A DNA stretch of 5,113 bases, from positions 1-5,113 of the forward strand of contig JAISZP010000275.1 in assembly GCA_031269135.1 (NCBI GenBank). Reading direction: 5' to 3'. The DNA is from Deltaproteobacteria bacterium. GTDB lineage: Bacteria > Desulfobacterota > Desulfarculia > Adiutricales > Adiutricaceae. A program made the translations under genes and the position numbers. Shown piece after piece: positions 1 to 4,517 of the stretch. Each line of letters begins with the position of its first letter. Positions within the stretch are counted from its first letter, which is position 1. Below the pieces are notes generated by a model. That model made no database searches, was not told the DNA's origin, and saw nothing but the letters and a program-made list of their open reading frames with translations.

Positions 1-791
1 AGCTCCTTTTTCACAAGAGTCTGAAAAAGACCTCCCCAAAAGTCCGCAAAGAAGGTCTGATACTGGGGCTATTGATGGCAGGGGGCTACATACTCCAGGT
101 CTACAGCATCAATTTCACCGACGTGGCCAGAGCCGCCTTTCTGACCTGCATCTGCCTGATAGGCATACCCATATTCAGCTTCATCCTCTTCAAAGAGGTG
201 ATAAAACTCCATAGCCTCATCGGGGTCATACTGGCCGTCATAGGACTCTATATTTTCTTAGATCCCAACTTCGCCGGAATCAACGCCGGAGACATTTTAG
301 GTCTTTTGTCAATCCCTCCGTGGGCTCTGTATATGATATACCTCAGCGTCTTCACTAACGGCAAAGAGGGTCCGGACGTCACCAACCAATATCTATACTG
401 GCAACTCATCGGAGTTCTGCCGGCAGCCTTAATGACGGCCTTAATCTTTGAAAGCGGGCTAATCGCGCCTCTTCATCCCGACCTTGGCAAGGGCCTCACG
501 TTAAGCCCAAAGTTGGTGATTGGAGTGGTGTTCAACGGCGTTTTCGCCTCTCTTGCGACAGTGTACCTTCAAACGAGATGCCAAAGGTACACCTCGGCCG
601 TTCAGGCCATGATCTGCTTTCAAGTCGAACCAATTGTAGCCACCATCGCCGCCTTGATCATTTTAAGCGAAAGCCTCAACGCCCATGTCGTAGTGGGGGG
701 AATCATCATCCTTTCGGCGGTCGTCTCATCGGAGCTAGGCGGAATTCTAGTCAGGCGGAATTCCAGTTCAGAGAAAAAAATCGACGCCTAA
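1..791 (+). CDS. EamA/DMT-superfamily permease, 5' end missing (paralogue 1)
   Basis: Integral inner-membrane transporter of the drug/metabolite transporter superfamily (EamA domains); the substrate cannot be read from sequence. The frame is open from the first complete codon at base 3, giving 262 residues. Alignment by eye with the complete paralogue at 887-1813 places the first residue near that protein's residue 50, so TM1 and most of TM2 lie outside the window. A TTG at 72 is only an internal codon. Blocks shared with the paralogue include GLILGLLM, LYIFLDPNF, WALYMIYLSV and LHPDLGKGLT. About eight hydrophobic segments remain, ending with a second EamA half and a basic, polar tail (RRNSSSEKK). 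The next gene follows after 95 bp on the same strand, so both may be co-transcribed, although the leader of the second has its own hairpins. Family assignment is firm; substrate and direction of transport are unknown. Confidence 0.9.
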   Translation, partial: LLFHKSLKKTSPKVRKEGLILGLLMAGGYILQVYSINFTDVARAAFLTCICLIGIPIFSFILFKEVIKLHSLIGVILAVIGLYIFLDPNFAGINAGDILGLLSIPPWALYMIYLSVFTNGKEGPDVTNQYLYWQLIGVLPAALMTALIFESGLIAPLHPDLGKGLTLSPKLVIGVVFNGVFASLATVYLQTRCQRYTSAVQAMICFQVEPIVATIAALIILSESLNAHVVVGGIIILSAVVSSELGGILVRRNSSSEKKIDA

Positions 792-850
792 AATATAATT
801 ATTTTCGCATTTTCTGATTGCCTGAGACAACTTAAAAATAATCTTCACTC

Positions 851-870
851 CAAAATGGAAACCCATTTTG
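851..870 (+). promoter_or_regulatory. Perfect 8-bp inverted repeat in the leader of the second permease gene
   Basis: CAAAATGG (851-858) and CCATTTTG (863-870) are exact reverse complements around the 4-base loop AAAC. The element ends 3 bases before the Shine-Dalgarno AAGGA. As DNA it could be an operator for a dimeric repressor; as RNA it is a small hairpin next to the ribosome binding site. No T-run follows, so it is not an intrinsic terminator. The symmetry is seen directly; the regulatory role is inferred. Confidence 0.4.
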
Positions 871-871
871 A

Positions 872-898
872 CCAAGGAAACCTCACATGAAACCTTGG
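872..898 (+). promoter_or_regulatory. Ribosome binding site of the second permease gene, within a possible hairpin
   Basis: AAGGA (874-878) lies 8 bases before the ATG at 887 and decides that start. CCAAGG (872-877), which contains most of the Shine-Dalgarno, is exactly complementary to CCTTGG (893-898, codons 3-4). This could form a 6-bp stem with a 15-base loop that carries the ATG. The ribosome binding site is well supported; the pairing is a prediction from complementarity. Confidence 0.5.
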
Positions 899-1813
899 CA
901 AGCGGACATTTTTATCCTCATTTCCAGCATATTTTGGGGATTTGCCTACATTTTCAACCGGTGGGCTTTACTTTATTGCTCTCCAGCTCTTTTCGTCTTT
1001 TTCCGTTTCGCCTTAGCGGCATTAGCTGCAGGGCTGATTCTTCATAAATCCATTCGCTTGACCTCCCCCCTCCGCCGCAGACAGGGACTCATCTTAGGAC
1101 TCTTGATGGGTTGCGGTTATATTCTGCAAATCTTCAGCGTCAACTTCACCCAAGTCGCCAGATCCGCCTTCATTTCGTCGATGTTTTTATTGGCTGTTCC
1201 GATAATGGGTTTTTTAATCTTTCGCGACATCATCAAGATCCCTAATCTGATCGGCGTGGTGCTTGCGGCTATAGGATTGTACATCTTCCTCGACCCCAAT
1301 TTTTCAGGCGTAAACGCCGGCGACGTCATGGCCTTTGCGTCAATCCCTATGTGGGCTCTGTACATGATCTACCTCAGCGTCTACACTAAACAAGACCATG
1401 AAAAGGACTCAAGTCTTCAATTTTTGTTTTGGCAGTTGATAGGCCTATTGCCGGTTTCCCTTTTGACATACTTGGTCTTTGAATCAGGACTCTTTTTGTC
1501 TCCCCTTCACCCTGACCTTGGAAAAGGCCTGACCATCACCCCGATGTTTTTGACGGGTTTATCTTTCACCGCCTTTTTATGCTCGATATTAGCCGTCTTT
1601 CTTCAAACCAGATTTCAAAAATACACTACCGCTGTTCAGGCCGCAAACTGCTACCAAATCCAGCCTATCATAGCGACTCTGGCGGCTTTTTTCATTCTCG
1701 GAGAGCCGCTGAAAAATCGCACAATCATTGGCGGGGCCATAATCATAGCCGCCCTATTGTGTTCTGAAGTAGGCGGAGTATTGATGGACAAGAAAAAAGC
1801 TCCTCAGAGCTAG
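887..1813 (+). CDS. EamA/DMT-superfamily permease, complete (paralogue 2)
   Basis: Inner-membrane permease of the drug/metabolite transporter superfamily, 308 residues, the usual length for a ten-TM, two-EamA-domain member. Hydrophobic segments fall near residues 5-27, 34-52, 68-86, 95-112, 119-135, 145-167, 178-199, 219-240, 255-271 and 278-299. The first half carries the typical FWGFAYIFNR stretch in TM1 and an FRF motif near residue 39; the second half ends with LGEPLKNRTIIGGAIII, the common end of an EamA repeat. The C-terminus is short and basic (DKKKAPQS), suggesting a cytoplasmic tail. The ATG at 887 is chosen because AAGGA sits 8 bases upstream and the protein then starts directly before TM1. 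It is closely similar to the preceding gene along the whole shared length, more than half identical by eye, so the pair is a tandem duplication. Exporters of amino acids or metabolites are common in this superfamily, but the substrate here cannot be stated. Confidence 0.93.
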   Translation: MKPWQADIFILISSIFWGFAYIFNRWALLYCSPALFVFFRFALAALAAGLILHKSIRLTSPLRRRQGLILGLLMGCGYILQIFSVNFTQVARSAFISSMFLLAVPIMGFLIFRDIIKIPNLIGVVLAAIGLYIFLDPNFSGVNAGDVMAFASIPMWALYMIYLSVYTKQDHEKDSSLQFLFWQLIGLLPVSLLTYLVFESGLFLSPLHPDLGKGLTITPMFLTGLSFTAFLCSILAVFLQTRFQKYTTAVQAANCYQIQPIIATLAAFFILGEPLKNRTIIGGAIIIAALLCSEVGGVLMDKKKAPQS

Positions 1814-1821
1814 CCTGCCGA

Positions 1822-1840
1822 CTTGAGCCGCTGCCTCAAG
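1822..1840 (+). terminator. Weak hairpin just after the second permease gene
   Basis: CTTGAG (1822-1827) pairs with CTCAAG (1835-1840) around a 7-base loop, beginning 8 bases after the stop codon. The position suits a 3'-end structure, but no T-run follows, so intrinsic termination is doubtful. It might protect the mRNA 3' end or be chance. Confidence 0.22.
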
Positions 1841-1920
1841 GCGCCGCCGGTCAAACTTCCGCATAGCCTCGCTTTTAATGCCGATGATGATGTTTGGATT
1901 TCCCCCGACTGAAAGGCCGG

Positions 1921-1938
1921 CTCATATGTCTCATATGT
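1921..1938. repeat. Two exact copies of a 9-bp unit
   Basis: CTCATATGT occurs twice back to back (1921-1929 and 1930-1938). It is a minor tandem duplication in the same gene-free spacer as the larger arrays. Confidence 0.7.
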
Positions 1939-2046
1939 CTCGCGCCGTCAGGAGTCATTAGCCCGATTATGAGCGCCGAGTCCAAATTCTGGAGCAAGCT
2001 TGCCGCCGACATCTCCGCACCCAGGGCCGGCGCCAGGGCATCTATG

Positions 2047-2158
2047 AAGCCTGGCCCGAATGAAGCTTGCCCTAAATGAAGCTTGCCCTAAATGGAGCTT
2101 GACCCAAATGGGACCCAGCAGAAACGGAGCCTGGCCGCAACGGAACTCGGCTAAAACG
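2047..2158. repeat. Tandem array A: seven degenerate 16-bp units
   Basis: Units begin at 2047, 2063, 2079, 2095, 2111, 2127 and 2143, and each is exactly 16 bases. Units 2 and 3 are identical (AAGCTTGCCCTAAATG). Unit 1 is AAGCCTGGCCCGAATG and unit 4 GAGCTTGACCCAAATG. Units 5-7 drift further but keep a purine-rich start and end in AACG. Because 16 is not a multiple of 3, the array cannot encode a repeated peptide. The unbroken register with graded divergence points to old tandem duplication. The function is unknown. Confidence 0.85.
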
Positions 2159-2188
2159 AAATATCTCCGCCAAAGCCTTGAGAAAGAC

Positions 2189-2217
2189 TGGAAAACGAAT
2201 AATATTTTTGCTAAAAT
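2189..2217 (+). promoter_or_regulatory. Candidate sigma70-type promoter in front of array B
   Basis: TGGAAA (2189-2194, 4 of 6 to TTGACA) is followed by a 17-base spacer and TAAAAT (2212-2217, 5 of 6 to TATAAT), with a TG at 2209-2210 forming an extended -10. Transcription would start near 2224, at the first unit of array B and about 200 bases before a strong terminator. An overlapping alternative is TTGAGA (2178-2183), 16 bases, TAATAT (2200-2205). The region is AT-rich, so chance matches are possible. Confidence 0.4.
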
Positions 2218-2221
2218 ATCC

Positions 2222-2333
2222 AGAAAAGCTTTCTAATCAAAAGCGTCCTGACTAAAAAGCGTCCTGAACAAAAATCATCATGACCAAAAAGCGTCTTGAA
2301 CAAAAAACCGTCTAGACCGAAAACTGCTGGGCC
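2222..2333. repeat. Tandem array B: about seven degenerate 16-bp units
   Basis: Units start at 2222, 2238, 2254, 2270, 2286, 2302 and 2319. The first five are exactly 16 bases, the sixth 17 and the last 15. The consensus of the best copies is AAAAAGCGTCCTGAAC (2254-2269; 2286-2301 differs by one base). The first and last units are poor matches and included mainly by spacing. The array lies between the candidate promoter and the terminator, so it may be transcribed. The period equals that of array A although the consensus differs. Confidence 0.75.
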
Positions 2334-2423
2334 TTCCGGTCTAGTCGAACTTCTTTAAAATATTTCTCCAGTTGATTAGCATAGCCTAAAGACTGCCGAT
2401 TATAGTCGGTGGTCTTTTTTTTT
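2224..2423 (+). ncRNA. Candidate small RNA of about 200 nt, unknown family
   Basis: The region has no ORF of note but has the parts of a stand-alone transcript: a promoter-like element ending at 2217, the 16-bp array B, a stem-loop formed by CTAGACCG (2312-2319) and CGGTCTAG (2337-2344) around a 17-base loop, and a strong intrinsic terminator at 2388-2423. The preceding gene ends 575 bases before that terminator, which makes a simple 3' UTR less likely though not excluded. The boundaries are inferred from the promoter and the T-run. It does not resemble a tRNA, and I do not recognise a known RNA family. Alternatives are a long 3' UTR of the permease gene or a decayed gene whose terminator survives. 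Confidence 0.35.
2388..2423 (+). terminator. Strong Rho-independent terminator
   Basis: AAAGACTGCCGA (2388-2399) pairs with TCGGTGGTCTTT (2406-2417) around the 6-base loop TTATAG. This gives a stem of 12 pairs including two G-T wobbles. It runs into nine consecutive T residues (2415-2423). The T-run is only on the plus-strand side, so it terminates rightward transcripts. No ORF ends nearby, which is the main support for a non-coding transcript upstream. Confidence 0.85.
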
Positions 2424-2492
2424 ACTTGAAATTGAAGCGCTGAACTTAAAAAAATTCATGTACTACTAATAAATTTAAATTCATAAACATAA

Positions 2493-2589
2493 AAATCTAA
2501 AGGCTATAAATCCTAAAGTCTATAATTTCTAAAATCTATAAATTCCTAAAGTCTATAATTTCTACAGTCTTTAATTTTCATAATAGTCG
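2493..2589. repeat. Tandem array C: six AT-rich units of about 16 bp
   Basis: Units begin near 2493, 2509, 2525, 2541, 2558 and 2574. Examples are AATCCTAAAGTCTATA (2509-2524), ATTTCTAAAATCTATA (2525-2540) and the 17-base AATTCCTAAAGTCTATA (2541-2557). The core CTAAAGTCTATAA recurs, and the last unit is weak. The array lies between the terminator at 2423 and the leader of the Fe-S protein gene, so it could contribute AT-rich upstream DNA to that promoter. The function is unknown. Confidence 0.75.
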
Positions 2590-2652
2590 AAGTCAAGAGC
2601 TAAAATATCGGTGGGCTATCGGCGGCAATCCGACTAATCGGCTGATGGGCGG

Positions 2653-2677
2653 GTTTCGACGATTGGGAGGTCGAAAT
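2653..2677 (+). promoter_or_regulatory. Ribosome binding site of the Fe-S protein gene inside a start-codon hairpin
   Basis: GGGAGG (2665-2670) lies 5 bases before the ATG at 2676 and fixes that start. TTTCGAC (2654-2660) and GTCGAAA (2670-2676) are exact reverse complements, extendable by a G-T pair (2653 with 2677). The 9-base loop GATTGGGAG displays most of the Shine-Dalgarno, while the stem contains the first base of the start codon (two bases with the wobble). Such a fold could modulate initiation. The complementarity is seen directly; the role is inferred. Confidence 0.5.
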
Positions 2678-3725
2678 GAAATACGACGACAAACTGACAG
2701 GCAAAGTCATGGAGTTAGCGGAAAAACTCGGCTCCAGCCTTACCGGCATCGCTGACGCCGAGGTGCTGGATCAAGCCCTTGAAGAGGAATTTCGCCCTCA
2801 AGACGTGTTGCCAGGTTGCCGGACGGTGGTGGTCATGAGCCTGCATATCCCTGACGGCTCGCTGGAGATTATGCGCCGAGGTTTTTCCAGCTACAGCTAT
2901 AACCTCTTCGGCTACGCCTATCTTAACCGCGAACTCGATTTTCTCGCCTACAGGATGAGCAATTTCTTAGACGGCGAGGGCTGGGCGACCATTCCGCTGC
3001 CGGCCAGAAACGCTTCCATCGGCGCCAGGAAAAAAAGTTACGGCATGATCTCTTTTCGCCACGCGGCGGTGGCCGCAGGTCTTGCCTCGTTCGGCCTTTC
3101 CGGCCTCGCCTTGACTCCGAAGTTCGGCTCCCGCCAGCGCTTCATCGGCCTTCCGACCTCCGCTCCATTACGACCCACCGAGGTTTTGCTGGCTCAAAAA
3201 GAAGTATGCGACGGTTGCTTGGAATGCATCGCCCATTGCCCAGCCGGAGCTCTCAGCATAAAGCCTCCTCATGAAGTGACCATGGGAAAAATCACTTACC
3301 GTTACGCCAATGCGATTCCGTCGAAATGCCGCATGATGGCCTCGGGACTATCGACCAAGGTTTGGCCGGGAGCGAAATTCAATCCCAAGGTCGACGTCGA
3401 ATATATTGAGGACCCGACACCTGAGCAGGTGTTTCGCCAATTATGGGAGCAAAGAGACCCCAGATTGCGTGTTTTAGAGCACTCCGAGGCCACCTTCGGA
3501 GCGACCAACTGCGGTCGATGTATGGCTTTCTGCACGGCGGGACATCAGGCTATGAAAAACCGCCTCAATCCGCAGGAAAAAACAAGAGGATACTGCGACG
3601 ATATGGTGTTGGGACCCAAGGGGGATTTGACGGCGCTCAGACCCAGGCCCAGAAAGGCCGGACTTGAGTTGTTGGGCATAAGTCAAGCTGAGGCAGAAAA
3701 GGGAAACGCAAAAAGCAATCCTTAG
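2676..3725 (+). CDS. QueG-related double-[4Fe-4S] cluster reductase-like protein
   Basis: Predicted cytoplasmic electron-transfer or reductase protein of 349 residues, related to the epoxyqueuosine reductase/reductive-dehalogenase-like family. The first cluster motif is canonical: C178-x2-C181-x2-C184-x3-C188-P (CDGCLECIAHCP). The second is C279-x2-C282-x3-C286 (CGRCMAFC), with C218 in KCRMM the likely fourth ligand, as family members take one distant cysteine. The segment near residues 129-164 (HAAVAAGLASFGLSGLALTP, then FGSRQRFIGLPTSAPL) matches the family's conserved glycine-rich block. No signal peptide or membrane segment is seen. In QueG a conserved Asp before this block serves as general acid; here that stretch reads IPLPARNASIGARKK, with no matching Asp, and the C-terminal HEAT repeats of QueG are absent. 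The substrate is therefore probably not epoxyqueuosine, and whether it binds a corrinoid is unknown. The gene stands alone, with a strong ribosome binding site, and is convergent with the ABC genes. Confidence 0.85.
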   Translation: MKYDDKLTGKVMELAEKLGSSLTGIADAEVLDQALEEEFRPQDVLPGCRTVVVMSLHIPDGSLEIMRRGFSSYSYNLFGYAYLNRELDFLAYRMSNFLDGEGWATIPLPARNASIGARKKSYGMISFRHAAVAAGLASFGLSGLALTPKFGSRQRFIGLPTSAPLRPTEVLLAQKEVCDGCLECIAHCPAGALSIKPPHEVTMGKITYRYANAIPSKCRMMASGLSTKVWPGAKFNPKVDVEYIEDPTPEQVFRQLWEQRDPRLRVLEHSEATFGATNCGRCMAFCTAGHQAMKNRLNPQEKTRGYCDDMVLGPKGDLTALRPRPRKAGLELLGISQAEAEKGNAKSNP

Positions 3726-3821
3726 TCTTAACCCATCCAGATAGTCTTAACCGCATTCAGATGGCTTCAACCGCATTCAGATGGCTTAACCGCATTCTGA
3801 TGGCTTCAACCGCATTCAGAT
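3724..3821. repeat. Tandem array D: five 19/20-bp units between convergent genes
   Basis: Units start at 3724 (19 bases), 3743 (20), 3763 (20), 3783 (19) and 3802 (20). Units 3 and 5 are identical (GGCTTCAACCGCATTCAGAT). Unit 4 lacks one base and has one change; units 1 and 2 begin AGTCTTAACC. The array fills the whole 90-bp gap between the two genes. It contains two bases of the TAG of the Fe-S protein gene, and its last unit supplies the final Ile codon and TGA of the minus-strand ATPase gene. No hairpin with a T-run is present, so neither gene has an obvious intrinsic terminator here. Confidence 0.9.
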
Positions 3822-4517
3822 GGAGAATTCCAACAGTTCAGAGCGCCAAAGCCTTCTAGAGACGACGCCGTCATGCATCATTAGGATTTTTTCGCACAAC
3901 TGGGCCACGACGGCTAAATCGTGACTGACCAAAAGCATGCTCAAGCTCCTTTCCTCCCGGACGGCGGATAAAAGGTTCAGCACCTCCGCCTGAACAGATA
4001 CGTCTAAAGCTGAAGTGGGTTCGTCTAAAAGAAGAATCCTCGGCTCCACCAACAAAGCTCTGGCCACGCAAAGTCTCTGCCTCTGACCGCCTGAGAGTTG
4101 ATAAGGATACCGATACCTCAGTGTCCTGGAAAGCGAGACGCCGTCTAAAGCTTTGAGTATGCGCGCATCGGCCTCTTTAAAACGGTGCACGACCACAGCT
4201 TCCCGTAAGATGTCGTCCACCGTGTGAACAGGATTCAAGGCTGCCGACGGGTCCTGGAAAACCATCTGAATAAGGCGGGCGTCGGCTAAAGAACGCTTAC
4301 GATTGACGGGACTCCCAAAAAACTCCATCGTTCCCGACCAGCGATTCTCTAGGCCGGCCAGAGCTCTGAGAAGGGTGCTTTTACCGCAACCTGACTGCCC
4401 GATAATCCCCAAACAATCGCCGTCCTTCAAACTCAGTTCAAGCCCTTTGACCGGCGCGACCGTCCCGAAATCGACGGTGAAATCTCTGACTTCCAAGGCT
4501 GCGCTCATGTCAGCCAT
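3816..4517 (-). CDS. ABC importer ATPase, DppF/NikE type, short C-terminus
   Basis: Cytoplasmic ATP-hydrolysing subunit of a dipeptide/oligopeptide/nickel-class importer, 233 residues. All nucleotide-binding motifs are intact: Walker A GQSGCGKST (40-48), Q-loop FQDP (Q88), signature LSGGQ (141-145), Walker B ILLLDEP (161-167), D-loop SALD (169-172) and H-loop His199. The text around the Q-loop (VFQDPSAALNP) is typical of the second ATPase of Dpp/Opp/Nik systems. The protein stops soon after MMHDGVVSRRLWRSELLE; the family's usual PxHPYT tail is missing and the stop codon lies within repeat array D. NikE is about 268 and DppF about 330 residues. The gene overlaps the upstream ATPase gene: the ATG at 4517 (GAG 7 bases before it) gives a 13-base overlap, while a second ATG at 4508 makes a classical ATGA junction and may be the true start. 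Translational coupling and a heterodimer with the upstream product are expected. The substrate is undetermined. Confidence 0.9.
   Translation of the reverse strand: MADMSAALEVRDFTVDFGTVAPVKGLELSLKDGDCLGIIGQSGCGKSTLLRALAGLENRWSGTMEFFGSPVNRKRSLADARLIQMVFQDPSAALNPVHTVDDILREAVVVHRFKEADARILKALDGVSLSRTLRYRYPYQLSGGQRQRLCVARALLVEPRILLLDEPTSALDVSVQAEVLNLLSAVREERSLSMLLVSHDLAVVAQLCEKILMMHDGVVSRRLWRSELLEFSI

Larger units (their letters stand above)
1814..2046. other. GC-rich spacer without a credible gene
   Basis: This stretch follows the second permease gene and is more GC-rich than the spacer further right. Open frames exist on both strands: plus 1894-2079 (61 codons) and minus 1875-2087 (70 sense codons, with a first ATG only at 2012 giving 45 residues). 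Neither has a properly spaced ribosome binding site or a recognisable protein family, and both read into the 16-bp array. It may be decayed coding sequence. No RNA gene was recognised. Confidence 0.5.

Noticed and set aside
794..799. Perfect TATAAT just after the first permease stop codon
   Set aside because: No acceptable -35 lies 16-18 bases upstream, and the stretch is AT-rich; not called as a promoter.
1792..1811. Minus-strand hairpin AGCTC/GAGCT followed by T residues
   Set aside because: The stem has only 5 pairs and no minus-strand gene ends into it; it lies inside the end of the plus-strand permease gene.
1894..2079. Open frame of 61 codons on the plus strand
   Set aside because: No ribosome binding site with proper spacing, no recognisable family, and the frame ends by running into the 16-bp array; probably open by GC-rich composition.
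1875..2087. Open frame of 70 sense codons on the minus strand, ending in a His-rich tail
   Set aside because: The first ATG is only at 2012 (45 residues), with a GGAG directly abutting it and no usable spacing; upstream it runs into the array. It could be decayed coding sequence, but I recognise nothing in it.
2047..2589. CRISPR array
   Set aside because: Units of 16 bp are directly adjacent without unique spacers and are degenerate; no cas gene is present.
3443..3686. Open frames on both strands inside the Fe-S protein gene
   Set aside because: They overlap a well-supported gene with canonical cysteine motifs and have no family resemblance or ribosome binding site; they are shadows.
3724..3821. 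Array D as a bidirectional terminator
   Set aside because: The units are direct rather than inverted repeats and no T-run follows a stem on either strand.
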